Shown: positions 45,501-54,985, numbered from the stretch's first letter. The stretch: 64,000 nucleotides of DNA from Flavobacterium sp. LC2016-12 (GCF_015351595.1 NZ_JADKPT010000008.1:144443-208442); one strand, 5' to 3'. The notes: generated from the letters alone by a model not told the origin. Made by a program: numbers and translations.

Positions 45501-46592
45501 AAACAAATCAATTCGAAAGTTTCGGTAGGAACTGGTTTCGGAATTGGGCTTTATATTGTAAAATATTTTGTAGAAAAACATAAGGGAATCGTAAGCTGCA
45601 GCAGTGAAGTTGGAAAAGGCAGTACATTTAAGCTAACATTTCTAAAAGGAAATAGTCATTTTGAAAATGCCGAGATTACTAATAATGCACCACAAAGAAG
45701 TCAGTTGTTTGATGAATTAAGCGAAGATGATTTAGAAGAAAATGTGACTATGCTAAATCCAACTTCTGCAGAAAATGATTTTCAAACAATCATGCTGACT
45801 GATAAACGTACCGTTTTAATTATTGACGACAATGCCGAAATCAGAGCCTATCTGATTAAACTGTTCTCAGAAAATTACATGGTTTACAGTGCTGAAAACG
45901 GTGAAGAAGGATTGAAACTTACCAAAAAACGCATGCCGGATCTGGTGATCAGCGATATCACGATGGAACAAATGGACGGTTTAGAGTTATGCCGTAAAAT
46001 AAAGGAAAGTGATAGTTTATCTCATATCCCGGTTATTTTATTGACAGCATCTAAGAATCCGGAAACGCACTTGCAGGGAATTACAGATGGTGCCGATGAT
46101 TATATTACAAAACCTTTTGATGATGATATTTTAGTTGCCCGCGTAGAATCGTTGTTGCGTAACCGAAGTAATTTGCGCACTTATTTCTTAGACAGTATAA
46201 CGCTAAAAGAAAATACTCAGAAAGTTCCGGTTGAATATCAGGAAATTTTGAAAAAGTGCATTGATATTGTTGAAGCCAATATTCACAAAAGAGATTTTAC
46301 AATTAAAAACTTTGCACTCGAAATGGGAATGAGCCACAGAACACTTTATACTAAAATCAAGATTATTTCTGGTCAGACCTTAAATGCGTTTATCCGTTCA
46401 GTTCGAATTCGAAGAGCCGCAATGTTGATGCTGACAGAAGATATGAATATCGCACAGGCAAGTGCCGAAGTTGGTTTTGAAGACTCGAAATATTTCAGAC
46501 AGCAGTTTGTAAAACTCTTCGGGATGACACCTTCAGAATACATCAAAAAGTATAAGAATTCTTTTAATTCTGACTTGAATATCATTAAATAA
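42543..46592 (+). CDS. Hybrid two-component system regulator (HTCS) of the galactan PUL
   Basis: The 1349-residue one-protein signalling system starts with TTG. No in-frame ATG lies in the 30 upstream bases examined, and the TTG gives the signal peptide YFVLHLLFLIGFSSVCFAQ. The periplasmic sensor is a chain of beta-propeller units (LWFGTYDGL, IWVGGSNGI, LWLGTDEGI, LWVGTDGAGL, LWMSTYNGV) to about residue 640, then a Y_Y_Y domain (about 690-755) and a membrane segment at about 766-788. The cytoplasmic part has HisKA with H823 in SHEFRTP, HATPase (DNGDGIE, GTGFGIGLY), a receiver with D1138 in VISDITM, and a C-terminal AraC helix-turn-helix (about 1250-1345). It senses an oligosaccharide from the PUL substrate and activates the adjacent operon. 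Confidence 0.95.
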   Translation: MKYFVLHLLFLIGFSSVCFAQDNPIKFLDISDGLSNNSVTTIFQDSDGYLWFGTYDGLNRYDGYNFKVFRNRINDEKSLLFNTIYNIEGDSRKNIWVGGSNGICIYNKRTATFHPVEYVLSNKKPKVLKDIIHQMRSVSTELVLVASQNLGLIAFENGSFVGKQIPLKVLGNNISINNYDAIAIQDDKKKGHSWIYVRNVGICSYNYQSKSLKSVFSFSKEVKAMKLASDGNLWLGTDEGIFMFNTKSGALSENYFSNKCSVTDILLDKKNEIWITTDGCGIYKIIGTNKKASSYNVVNDVQLAKSNSVWSLYEDKSGNKWFGSLRGGISMLSNTPKYFKSVRYNAANPAENFILSFCEDEKKNLWVGTDGAGLKYWNRKTNTYSNYSNKLSSPFITGIVRDNNNDIWLSTWNGGVNKINANNNTVTQYSCLNPFTKQIEKKIWLVYKDSKSNIWASATNEGCLYWFDRSKNGFVLFDKSITNLQSLTETSDGKLWGGNYTTLFSFEKNSRKISKTVIGNPIRCIHEDKDKNLWLGTQEGGLLLFDRKTNTFKRLTTDDGLPSNTILRLLEDKEGNLWMSTYNGVCRFDKKQKTFRNFSVNDGLQSNQFSFNAGIKLSTGEFLFGGINGFNIFFPEAIKGFNQQNNLLLTDFYVNNQPIEESKNDLVSKWESGKIKEVSLPYDQTTLSLEFVALDYNNADKINYAYYLEGWDAQWNYVGQARKANYARLTEGKYTFKVKTTNFKGGWNKEISLVRIEILPPWYRTWWAYSLYLLALAGILFAYLEYHKNKEKLKYKVKIAELESKKEKEVAEKQSSMFTYISHEFRTPLSLIINPLKKAVQKESVQNGSSGSDLAIAHRNARRLLSLVDQLLLFRKAENDADSLRLSSINVNSLCNEVYQCFVNQAKDKNIQYNFHIPDHEIIIIGDYEKIEISLFNLMSNAFKYTHIGGEINLKLTETTNEVILEISDNGDGIEKKDIEVIFEKFKQINSKVSVGTGFGIGLYIVKYFVEKHKGIVSCSSEVGKGSTFKLTFLKGNSHFENAEITNNAPQRSQLFDELSEDDLEENVTMLNPTSAENDFQTIMLTDKRTVLIIDDNAEIRAYLIKLFSENYMVYSAENGEEGLKLTKKRMPDLVISDITMEQMDGLELCRKIKESDSLSHIPVILLTASKNPETHLQGITDGADDYITKPFDDDILVARVESLLRNRSNLRTYFLDSITLKENTQKVPVEYQEILKKCIDIVEANIHKRDFTIKNFALEMGMSHRTLYTKIKIISGQTLNAFIRSVRIRRAAMLMLTEDMNIAQASAEVGFEDSKYFRQQFVKLFGMTPSEYIKKYKNSFNSDLNIIK

Positions 46593-46775
46593 GTATCTTT
46601 TAGAATTTTTGTTCTTTGAATACTCTTTTGTTTTTTGCAGAAGAGGGCAAGAATCTTTGAAAAAATTCAAACGTTTTAGTTATAAATCGAATATTTTTCA
46701 ATAATTACGAATTTTGTAAAAATACATGATTATTTTTTTGTACTTGTTAATTTTAAATCTAAAATAATGGTTAAT

Positions 46776-46816
46776 TTCCATTTTGACCTCCTTTTTTTTC
46801 CATTTTACCCCTCCTT
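46776..46816 (+). promoter_or_regulatory. 22-bp-spaced direct repeat, candidate HTCS binding site
   Basis: TTCCATTTTGACCTCCTT (46776-46793) and TTCCATTTTACCCCTCCTT (46798-46816) are head-to-tail with a 22-base period, two helical turns. AraC-type regulators commonly bind such direct repeats. The site lies 23 bases upstream of a possible -33 TTTG. This is the only such repeat seen between the HTCS gene and its target genes. Confidence 0.6.
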
Positions 46817-46979
46817 AGAAGCGCGTATTACATATTTCTTTGCACTTATAGTAATCTATTTAACTAGTTACTGTGTGATAAATAAGTGTTTATTTTTTTT
46901 GGTAAGTTTTTAATCCGCTTAAAGAATGGGCCTTCTTTAAGATAAGATTGTAAGAGTTGGTTTTACGTATTACTTATCG

Positions 46980-47006
46980 ACCCGCAATTAAAAAATTGCG
47001 GGTTTA
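46980..47006 (+). terminator. Leader hairpin upstream of the galactan PUL
   Basis: ACCCGCAATT pairs exactly with AATTGCGGGT around a four-base loop, followed by only two further T before A-rich sequence. It lies downstream of the presumed PUL promoter. It could be an attenuator or leader structure, or the HTCS terminator. Confidence 0.5.
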
Positions 47007-47098
47007 AAAAATAAAAATAAAGACTTTTTGTATTGTGAATTAGCAATTCGTTTAGAGGAAAAAAATAAAAAAAAGAATATTAACCAAACTTTACTAAA

Positions 47099-47221
47099 AT
47101 GACAAAAACCAAACCATTGCCTTTTGATTGTCCTTTTTCTTTATCAAAAATAGAAAGACAATCCAGATTCTCTTCAAAAATGAGTTTACCTCATTTTCAA
47201 CAACAAACTTTACTAGCATAA
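47099..47221 (+). CDS. Possible 40-residue leader ORF
   Basis: ATG at 47099 opens 40 codons (starting MTKTKPLPFDCPFSLSKIER) that end 37 bases before the surface lipoprotein gene. No signal peptide or family is visible. It sits between the leader hairpin and the first PUL gene. It may be a translated leader or chance; coding evidence is weak. Confidence 0.25.
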   Translation: MTKTKPLPFDCPFSLSKIERQSRFSSKMSLPHFQQQTLLA

Positions 47222-47257
47222 AACAAACTAAACTAACCTAACCCTAAAATTTGAGAG

Positions 47258-48655
47258 ATGAAAAAAAATATATTTTTATTTTTTCTTGCCCTTTTTGCCG
47301 TCCTTTTTACCGGATGTCAAAATAATGAATCTGGTTTTCCTAGCTCTGATGATCCTACAGTTGTAGTTTCGACCAAAGAGATTTATGGAGCACCAAGCCG
47401 AAAATTCGAAATTAAAGCTGCTCTGGCAGATGATTTAGGATTAAAAAGTGTTCAAATTCAAATTCCTGAATTATCACTTGATAAAGTGATCACGTTTGCA
47501 ACAAGTCCGTTGCTTGAAACTTACGACTTAAGTTACTTCTTCGAAATTCCTGCAAACCGCGGAACTTCTGAAGCTTTCAAAATAAAATTGATTATAACCG
47601 ATGTTTCCGGAAATGTCGTTAATGAAGAAATCAACCTTCGTTTAGACGGAGAATTTGCTGCGCCATCTATAAGTATGGTTACTCCAAAAGAAGGAGCTGT
47701 TATTTTATTGTCAACAAGTAATGAAATGCCGGTAAATTTTGTAGTAAATGATGATTCAGGAATCGATTATGTTCAGGTAAAATGTGAGGCTTTAGGTATT
47801 GACGAAATGGTTCAATTAACTGGAGCGCCTCAATCTTATACTTTCAACAAAACGTACACATTACCTGTAACAGCTGCAAATTATGTTTTAACTATTACGG
47901 CTAAAGATAAATTTACGATTCCGAATACAGGATCTTTAAATATCAATATAGTAGCGACAAACGAATATCCGGCAATCTATTTATGCGATCAGCCAAAAGG
48001 TACGAACCTGACTACTGATGCTGTGGGTGTGCCAATGTATTTCCACGAGAAAAACGGACAGGATTTCGAATTTAAATATTATGCTGATAAAGACAATAAA
48101 GAGATTTATTTCTTAGGTCAGGAAGCGGACTTTGCCCCACATTGTTTCGGTTTAAATGCCGCTGGAGGATTAGTAGATGATGTGGCTTCAACGCCAATTA
48201 TTTTGCCGACAAAAGGATATTATAACATAAAAGTAAATCCAAATACATTGGCATATACTGTGACAAAATACACACCTTCAAGCAAAGTTTGGGCTGATGT
48301 TGCCAACGGATTATGGCATGATGATGAAGCACTAAGAAGACCATTTGTGAGTGTTTGCGGTGGCGGAATTGACGGTGCAAACTGGGATACCTGGAACGCA
48401 TGGGTAACGACAAAACTTCACCTGGCGAATAATGCTGCAAACCCTTATCAATTAGTTGGAGAATATACTTTAACAGGACAAATGGAAGCGACTTTTACGG
48501 GTCAGTGGTGGAGTCCGTCATGGAGATTAATTAAAAATGGTATCTGTACCATGTCGCCTGGAGAAAACGGAAATGCTAAATATCCAGCAGCTCCCGGAGT
48601 TTATAAAGTAGTTCTTGATACAGAGTTAGAAAGAATATTTATAACAAAAAAATAA
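47258..48655 (+). CDS. Surface glycan-binding lipoprotein (SusE/SusF-like)
   Basis: The 465-residue lipoprotein (lipobox LFTGC, Cys 20) is followed by a short acidic/Ser linker typical of surface export. Tandem immunoglobulin-like beta domains follow (about 30-130 with VSTKEIYGAPSRKFEIKAAL; about 130-235 with PSISMVTPKEGAVILL). A C-terminal half rich in aromatic residues (WADVANGLWHDD, NWDTWNAWVTTKLHL, FTGQWWSPSWRLIKNG) ends VYKVVLDTELERIFITKK, as SusE/F-type C-terminal starch-binding-like modules do. It probably captures the polysaccharide at the surface. Its place before susC rather than after susD is unusual. Confidence 0.8.
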   Translation: MKKNIFLFFLALFAVLFTGCQNNESGFPSSDDPTVVVSTKEIYGAPSRKFEIKAALADDLGLKSVQIQIPELSLDKVITFATSPLLETYDLSYFFEIPANRGTSEAFKIKLIITDVSGNVVNEEINLRLDGEFAAPSISMVTPKEGAVILLSTSNEMPVNFVVNDDSGIDYVQVKCEALGIDEMVQLTGAPQSYTFNKTYTLPVTAANYVLTITAKDKFTIPNTGSLNINIVATNEYPAIYLCDQPKGTNLTTDAVGVPMYFHEKNGQDFEFKYYADKDNKEIYFLGQEADFAPHCFGLNAAGGLVDDVASTPIILPTKGYYNIKVNPNTLAYTVTKYTPSSKVWADVANGLWHDDEALRRPFVSVCGGGIDGANWDTWNAWVTTKLHLANNAANPYQLVGEYTLTGQMEATFTGQWWSPSWRLIKNGICTMSPGENGNAKYPAAPGVYKVVLDTELERIFITKK

Positions 48656-48701
48656 GTTGTTATGACTTTGTTATAACATTTAATTAATAAAACAGCTTAC
48701 T

Positions 48702-51700
48702 ATGAAATTTAAATATATATGGTTTTTTATAGCCCTTATGTGCACAGCTGCATCATTTGGGCAAATAAAAGTAACAGGTAGCGTTACGGACAAGGGCGCC
48801 GTACCAATTCCGGGAGTGAATATAGTTGTAAAAGGAACAGCTACTACTGCGGCAACAGATTTTGATGGAAAATTTACCATCACTGTTCCTAATAAAAATG
48901 CTCAAATCGAATTCTCATTTGTTGGTTTTTCTAACAAAACAGTTCAGGTTGGCGATAAAACATCTTTTGATGTTGTACTGGAAGAATCAAGCCAGGCATT
49001 AGATGAAATTGTTGTTGTAGGTTACGCCGCTGTAAAAAAGAGCGATGTAACGAGTTCGATTTCTTCTATTAAAGGAAAAGAACTTCAAACAATGACGGTT
49101 GGTAACGTTGCAGAATCTTTACAAGGAAAAGTTTCCGGAGTTCAGGTTACAGGACAAGGAGGTCCGGGCGCACAGCCAAGAGTATTGATTCGTGGTATTT
49201 CTACAGTAAATTTAAGTACAGATCCGCTTTATGTGGTAGATGGTATTCCGATGGGAACAAGCATCAATTTCTTAAGTAATAATGAAATTGAATCTATGGA
49301 GGTTTTAAAAGATGCTTCCGCAAGTGCAATTTACGGTTCTCGTGCATCAAACGGAGTTATCCTGATTACAACTAAAAAAGGAAAAGTAGGTAAAACAAGA
49401 TTCAACTTTGATACAAGTTCAGGAATGCAAATCATGAACAACCCTTATAATATGGCCAATGCCGAAGGTTATGCAACGATTATGAATAAAGCATACAACA
49501 ATTCGGGATATGCAGATTATTTGCCAAATCCTTCTCAATACAGAGGAAAAACAACAGATTGGTGGAAAGCCGGAATTAGAGGCGGAGCACCTGTAGTCAA
49601 TGCTTCTTTAGGAGTTAGCGGAGGTTCTGAAAAACATACTTATGCAATTAGCATGAACTATTACGATGCAGAGTCTATCTATGAAGTGGGAGGTTGGGAA
49701 AGAATTACTTTGAGAATTGCCAATGATTTTAAATTCTCAGATAAATTTTCTGCTGGAATCACTTTAAATCCACGTTATGAAACTTATGGACAGCCTGGAA
49801 ACTGGGCAGATTTTGATAAAATTGACCCAATTACGCCAATTTACAAGCCAGCAGACCAATTAACAGGTGATGAAAACGAATACAGCATCTATGCGCGTTC
49901 ACCTTCGTATATATGGAATCCAGTGGCATCTGTAAAAAGATATGATGATTTTACTGATCAGTATAACTTAAATACAAATGGGTATTTACAATACGCACCA
50001 ATCAAAGGTTTAGTAATTCGTACACAGGCTTCTATAGAAGTGGGTGACAAAGTAAGAAGCAGGTTCAGACCCGATTTCATCATTGATGCAGCACACGAAA
50101 AAGAAGAGATCAATAAAGTCGAAAGATGGGCTACAACAAATGTAGACTGGACATGGCAAAATACAGTTACCTATTCCAGAACGTTTGCAGAAAAACACAA
50201 TGCGTCCTTAATGGTTGGTAATACAATGGAGGAATACAATGGTAGTGATGTCTGGGGTTATGGAGAGGGAGTGCCTAATAACTCTGATTTAATGAGAGAA
50301 GTAAATGCTTCTACCAAAAACCGTGATAGTGGCGGTAACAGCTGGTCAAGTTCATTAATGTCTTACATTTCTCGTTTTTCTTATAACTACGACAGTAAAT
50401 ATTACTTCACAGGAACGTTCAGACGTGATGGTTCTTCTAAATTTATGACGAACAACAAATGGGCAAATTTCCCATCAGCTTCTGTTTCATGGAGAATTCT
50501 GAATGAAGGATTTATGGAATCTACCAAAGATGTTTTAAGTGATCTTAGATTTAGAGCTGGTTGGGGTAAAGTGGGTAACCAGGGTTTACCAACAGCAGTT
50601 TATCAGTCCAACATCGGGCAAGGATTTTATCCTATTGGAGATGTTGTTGCAGATACTTCATTTCCTTCTTCTATGGCAAACAAAGATATTAAATGGGAAA
50701 CTGTTGAAGATATGAGTTTTGGAATTGATTTCGGATTATGGAAAAATAAGCTTTCAGGATCATTAGAATATTATCAAAAGAAGACACATGATATGTTATT
50801 CCTGAAGCAATTTCCAGCTTACAGCGGATTCCCTAGTAATGCAACAATCTGGACAAACGTAGGTTCTATGCAATCCAGCGGTATTGATTTATTGATTTCT
50901 TATAAAGATAAAAAAGGCGATTTTACTTATGGTGCAGATGTAACTTTTACAACGGTAGATGTTGAAATGTTGTCTTTATCTTCTGATAGCGAAAAATTGT
51001 ACGGAGCTGCTAACAGAACTTTGACTGTTAAAGGTGAGGAGCCAGGATATTTCTACGGATATGTAGCCGATGGTTTATTCCAAAATCAAACTGAATTAAA
51101 TTCTCATACAGATGAGCACGGAACAAAATTACAGCCTTATGCAAAAGAAGGAGATGTTCGTTTTAAAGATGTAAACGGTGACGGAAAATTAGACGATAAA
51201 GACCGTACAAAAATTGGTTCTCCCTGGGCGGATTACAACATCGGATTGAATTTGAATTTTGCCTACAAACAATTTGATTTGGTTGCTAATTTTTATTCTA
51301 GTATTGGAAATGATATCGTAAATACAAACATTTCAGATTTATACAATGGTGCAAGTTTAACCAACAAAGTAAACGGATTAGACCAAATGGCCTGGCACGG
51401 AGAAGGAACTTCGAATTCTGTTCCTCGTTTGTCTAAAGATGACAACAATGAGAACTACACTAAATTCTCTTCTTTATACGTAGAAGATGGTTCTTATGTA
51501 CGTATGAAAAACTTACAATTAGGATTTTCATTCTATAATAAATTTGGCTTAGATAAACTTAGAATTTCTCTATCAGGTCAAAATTTATGGACATGGACGA
51601 AGTACACAGGAGTTGATCCGGAAGTTGCTGGAGGAGATCCTAATCAGGGTGACGCAGTAAAAGGATCAGGATTTGGAGGATGGAATTATCCGGTACAGCC

Positions 51701-51734
51701 AACAATTTTGATGGGTCTTAATGTAGCATTTTAA
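48702..51734 (+). CDS. SusC-type TonB-dependent transporter of the galactan PUL
   Basis: The 1010-residue outer-membrane protein has a signal peptide ending SFGQ, a carboxypeptidase-D-like domain (VTGSVTDKGAVPIPGVNIVVKG), the TonB-box segment EIVVVGYAAVKKSDVTSSI, and a plug (LYVVDGIPMGTSI, VLKDASASAIYGSRASNGVILITTKK). The barrel ends with aromatic MGLNVAF. It imports oligosaccharides with the SusD partner encoded 12 bases downstream. It is clearly distinct from the pectin-PUL SusC in barrel sequence, so the ligand differs. Confidence 0.96.
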   Translation: MKFKYIWFFIALMCTAASFGQIKVTGSVTDKGAVPIPGVNIVVKGTATTAATDFDGKFTITVPNKNAQIEFSFVGFSNKTVQVGDKTSFDVVLEESSQALDEIVVVGYAAVKKSDVTSSISSIKGKELQTMTVGNVAESLQGKVSGVQVTGQGGPGAQPRVLIRGISTVNLSTDPLYVVDGIPMGTSINFLSNNEIESMEVLKDASASAIYGSRASNGVILITTKKGKVGKTRFNFDTSSGMQIMNNPYNMANAEGYATIMNKAYNNSGYADYLPNPSQYRGKTTDWWKAGIRGGAPVVNASLGVSGGSEKHTYAISMNYYDAESIYEVGGWERITLRIANDFKFSDKFSAGITLNPRYETYGQPGNWADFDKIDPITPIYKPADQLTGDENEYSIYARSPSYIWNPVASVKRYDDFTDQYNLNTNGYLQYAPIKGLVIRTQASIEVGDKVRSRFRPDFIIDAAHEKEEINKVERWATTNVDWTWQNTVTYSRTFAEKHNASLMVGNTMEEYNGSDVWGYGEGVPNNSDLMREVNASTKNRDSGGNSWSSSLMSYISRFSYNYDSKYYFTGTFRRDGSSKFMTNNKWANFPSASVSWRILNEGFMESTKDVLSDLRFRAGWGKVGNQGLPTAVYQSNIGQGFYPIGDVVADTSFPSSMANKDIKWETVEDMSFGIDFGLWKNKLSGSLEYYQKKTHDMLFLKQFPAYSGFPSNATIWTNVGSMQSSGIDLLISYKDKKGDFTYGADVTFTTVDVEMLSLSSDSEKLYGAANRTLTVKGEEPGYFYGYVADGLFQNQTELNSHTDEHGTKLQPYAKEGDVRFKDVNGDGKLDDKDRTKIGSPWADYNIGLNLNFAYKQFDLVANFYSSIGNDIVNTNISDLYNGASLTNKVNGLDQMAWHGEGTSNSVPRLSKDDNNENYTKFSSLYVEDGSYVRMKNLQLGFSFYNKFGLDKLRISLSGQNLWTWTKYTGVDPEVAGGDPNQGDAVKGSGFGGWNYPVQPTILMGLNVAF

Positions 51735-51746
51735 TAAAAAACGAAC

Positions 51747-53348
51747 ATGAAAAAAATAATTTTATCAATAATAGCTTTAGCTGCAGTTGCAGTTTCCTGC
51801 TCTGATTTTATTGAAAAAGACGAAAGAGGAAAACAAACCCTGGAGAACTATTTTCAAACAGCACAGGAATGCGAGAATTATGCAAACGAATTAACACGCA
51901 GATTGTTAATCACTAACGATTGGTGGGTATTGGTTGCGCCAAGAGTTACCAACGAAATGTCGACTGATGACGCCTGGATGGGTAACACTGGTCAGGACAA
52001 TAGTGCGCACAGACCAAGCTCGCAATATATTATTTCGCCGGATAATATGGGGGATATGAATAGTAGTTATACCGCTCATTTCTATACAATTCAGTCGGCA
52101 AATATTGGTCTGGAGAAAATGGCTTTGGCTCCAATTTCTGAGTCGCAGAAGAATCAATATATGGGAGAATCATTATTTGTTCGTGCGTATTGCTATTATG
52201 AATTAGTAAACCTTTTTGGAGGCGTTCCTTTATATACATCAGTATTAGGAACCAATGATTTAAAGTTAGAGCGCAGTTCTGCAGAAGCTGTTTATGCGCA
52301 AATTGAAGCTGATCTTAAAGAGTCTGCTGCAAAATTAGAAACTATTCCGGTTAATAGAAGCGGAAGAATAAACAAATGGGCTGCTTATGCTTTATTGGCT
52401 CGTGTTTCTTTATTTCAGGAAAAATGGGCAGAAGCGAAACAATATTCAAACAAAGTAATTACAGAAGGTCCTTATTCATTAGAAAGTGATTTTCTAAACA
52501 TTTGGAATGTAAATAATCACAATGGTGTTGAGTCCATTTTGGAAGCTCAATCTTCTGATGTACAAAACAAAAGTTTAGGTTCTGCATTACCAACATTGGC
52601 GGGAGCGAGAGGTGAAGACAAAAAATATTTCCCAAGTAATGATGCTCAGGATGTTTTGGACGGTTGGGGATGGTGTATGCCAACCAGCGATTTAGAGAAT
52701 GCTTACCTGTCTGAAAATGATGTTATTCGTCGTAGAAGTACCATTACAAAATGGGGAGAAGCAGCTTATGGAGATGAGGTTTTAAATCCAACACATAAAT
52801 TCAGTCTTAATGATAATAAATCAGGACGTATCTGCCGTAAATATTATATTCCGATAGCAACACGCCGTGCTTTAGATAACAAAGATGGACACTTGCCATT
52901 GAATGTTCCATTGATTCGTCTGGCTGAAATGTATCTGACAAGAGCTGAAGCAAGCTTCCATACAACCGGAGATGCATTAGGAGATATTAACATTATTAGA
53001 GCGCGTGTAAAATTAGAACCAAAAACGGGTCTGGCTGGTCCAGCTTTGTTGAAACAAATCTACAAAGAGCGTCGTTTGGAGTTGGCTTTTGAAGGATTAC
53101 GTTTGTTTGATATTCGTCGTGAAAAAGATCCAACTACAGGAAAACGAGTTATCGAAACCCTGATGGGACCAAACGGAACTTTCGTTCAATACAACTTAAA
53201 TTCTACAGATCCTTATGAAACTACAAACTTGAGAGAACCGCAGGATAAAGGAATCAACTTTAATCCGGCTAAAAATTTATTATGGCCAATTCCTCAAATG
53301 GAAATTGATTTAAGTGGAGGATTAATCAAACAAAATCCTGGATACTAA
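51747..53348 (+). CDS. SusD-type lipoprotein of the galactan PUL
   Basis: The 533-residue lipoprotein (AVAVSC, Cys 18, then SDFIEKDERGKQTLENYF) has the helical SusD core (YMGESLFVRAYCYYELVNLFGGVPL). The conserved end is YKERRLELAFEGLRLFDIRRE, NLLWPIPQMEID and QNPGY. It binds substrate as the lid of the preceding SusC. Its stop overlaps the GH30 start codon (TAATG), so the first GH30 enzyme is translationally coupled to susD. Confidence 0.95.
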   Translation: MKKIILSIIALAAVAVSCSDFIEKDERGKQTLENYFQTAQECENYANELTRRLLITNDWWVLVAPRVTNEMSTDDAWMGNTGQDNSAHRPSSQYIISPDNMGDMNSSYTAHFYTIQSANIGLEKMALAPISESQKNQYMGESLFVRAYCYYELVNLFGGVPLYTSVLGTNDLKLERSSAEAVYAQIEADLKESAAKLETIPVNRSGRINKWAAYALLARVSLFQEKWAEAKQYSNKVITEGPYSLESDFLNIWNVNNHNGVESILEAQSSDVQNKSLGSALPTLAGARGEDKKYFPSNDAQDVLDGWGWCMPTSDLENAYLSENDVIRRRSTITKWGEAAYGDEVLNPTHKFSLNDNKSGRICRKYYIPIATRRALDNKDGHLPLNVPLIRLAEMYLTRAEASFHTTGDALGDINIIRARVKLEPKTGLAGPALLKQIYKERRLELAFEGLRLFDIRREKDPTTGKRVIETLMGPNGTFVQYNLNSTDPYETTNLREPQDKGINFNPAKNLLWPIPQMEIDLSGGLIKQNPGY

Positions 53349-54985
53349 TGAGAATTATAAATAACAAAAAAGTAAGTCTGCTATGTGCAGGCTTGCTTTT
53401 CGCTAATGCTTTGTTCGTTAGTTGCGACTCTGAAAAATCAGATGATTCAGGTGCTGAAAATGCAATTGCTGAATTAAGTGTAAATCTGGATATGAACCTT
53501 CAGACAATGGAAAGTTTTGGAGCTTCTGATGCCTGGCAATGTAATTTCATTGGGAAAAATTGGCCTTCTGATAAAAGAAACAAAATGGCCGATTTGCTTT
53601 TCAGTAGAGAATTAGATGCTAACGGAAATCCAAAAGGAATCGGATTATCATTATGGCGTTTTAATCTGGGAGCAGGAAGCACAGAACAAGGCGATGCCAG
53701 TGATATTGGTGACGAATGGAGACGTACCGAATGTTTTACAACAAACGGAGTTGCTTATGACATGAACAAACAAGCCGGACAGGTTTGGTTTATGAAAGCG
53801 GCAAAAGAACGTGGTGTCGAAAAATTATTAGCTTTTACCAATAGTGCACCAGTTTACCTGACTCAAAATGGAAAAGCGCATGCCAGCATCAAAGAATTTT
53901 ATAATTTGAAAGAAGGAAAAATGCCAGAGTTGGCTGATTTTTGGGCTACATCTTTAGATAAATTAAAAACGGAACACGGTTTAACAATCGATTATGTGAG
54001 TCCGTTTAACGAGCCGCAATACGAGTGGGACGGTTCAGGACAAGAAGGTTCGCCAGCAACCAATACAAATATTTACAGTTTTGTAAATGTATTGTCTCCA
54101 AAATTAGAGTCTAAAGGACTTACGGCTCAAATTGTTGTTGGAGAAGCAGGAGCTTATGAAGCTTTATACAAAACAGTTTCAGGAAAAGAAAGCAGATCCA
54201 ATCAGATTGATTATTTCTTTGGAGTAAATTCTGCTAAAAAAATATCAGGATTATCGAATGTAAAGAAAACCATTTCCGGACACAGTTACTGGCAGGCATG
54301 GCCTTTGAGCGAACTGGTTTCATCAAGACAACAGGCCGCTTCAAGAATTCAGTCAACTGGCGGAGTTAGTTTATGGTCTTCAGAATATTGTGTTTTAGAA
54401 AACCCGGGAACATCAGAATTGCCAGGAGGCGGAGGTGCAGGAAGAGATTTAGGAATGTCATTGGCACTTTGGACTGCCCGTATTATCAGTACAGATATCG
54501 CTGTTGGAGGCGTTACATCATGGCAATGGTGGACAGCAATTAGCCGTGGCGATTACAAAGACGGATTAATTCACGTGGATGATAATGCAAGCAATGGAGC
54601 CGGAGATGCAAACTATTGTAAAAATGACGGATACATTAGAGATTCAAAAACACTTTGGGCATTAGGAAATTTCTCCTTTTTCGTAAAACCGGGAATGGTA
54701 AGAGTTCAAATTCCAAGTGTAGATAATGCCACTTCCGTGAATGGTGTAATGGTAACAGCGTACAAAGATGCAGCAACAAAGAAATTAGTTGTTGTAGCAG
54801 TTAACATTGGCAAATCGGCGAAAGCCTACAAATTAAATCTTGCAGGAGGAGCTTTGGCAGACAATAAATTTACGCCTTATACGACTTCTGAAACTTTTAG
54901 CTTGAAAAAAGGTGTAGCTGTGGATGCTTCAAATTTTGTAATCCCTGCAAAGTCAATTGTGACTTATGTGGGAACATATAAATAG
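53348..54985 (+). CDS. GH30 endo-beta-1,6-galactanase-type enzyme, lipoprotein
   Basis: The 545-residue lipoprotein (lipobox FVSC, Cys 27) has a GH30 (beta/alpha)8 barrel and side beta-sandwich. MESFGASDAWQCNFIG is the GH30 first strand, the acid/base is E222 in SPFNEPQYEW, and the nucleophile is E346 in WSSEYCVLEN. AVGGVTSWQWWTAISRGDYKDGLI follows, then a C-terminal beta module ending FVIPAKSIVTYVGTYK. The SWQWW segment resembles the bacterial and fungal endo-beta-1,6-galactanases in GH30. Lipid anchoring suggests surface cleavage before import. It overlaps the susD stop. Confidence 0.9.
   Translation: MRIINNKKVSLLCAGLLFANALFVSCDSEKSDDSGAENAIAELSVNLDMNLQTMESFGASDAWQCNFIGKNWPSDKRNKMADLLFSRELDANGNPKGIGLSLWRFNLGAGSTEQGDASDIGDEWRRTECFTTNGVAYDMNKQAGQVWFMKAAKERGVEKLLAFTNSAPVYLTQNGKAHASIKEFYNLKEGKMPELADFWATSLDKLKTEHGLTIDYVSPFNEPQYEWDGSGQEGSPATNTNIYSFVNVLSPKLESKGLTAQIVVGEAGAYEALYKTVSGKESRSNQIDYFFGVNSAKKISGLSNVKKTISGHSYWQAWPLSELVSSRQQAASRIQSTGGVSLWSSEYCVLENPGTSELPGGGGAGRDLGMSLALWTARIISTDIAVGGVTSWQWWTAISRGDYKDGLIHVDDNASNGAGDANYCKNDGYIRDSKTLWALGNFSFFVKPGMVRVQIPSVDNATSVNGVMVTAYKDAATKKLVVVAVNIGKSAKAYKLNLAGGALADNKFTPYTTSETFSLKKGVAVDASNFVIPAKSIVTYVGTYK

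Larger units (their letters stand above)
46593..47098. other. Regulatory gap before the galactan PUL
   Basis: It contains the direct repeat (46776-46816), a TTTG at 46839-46842 that could be a -33 element, and a hairpin (46980-47003). A consensus TAnnTTTG was not found downstream of the TTTG. Confidence 0.5.
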
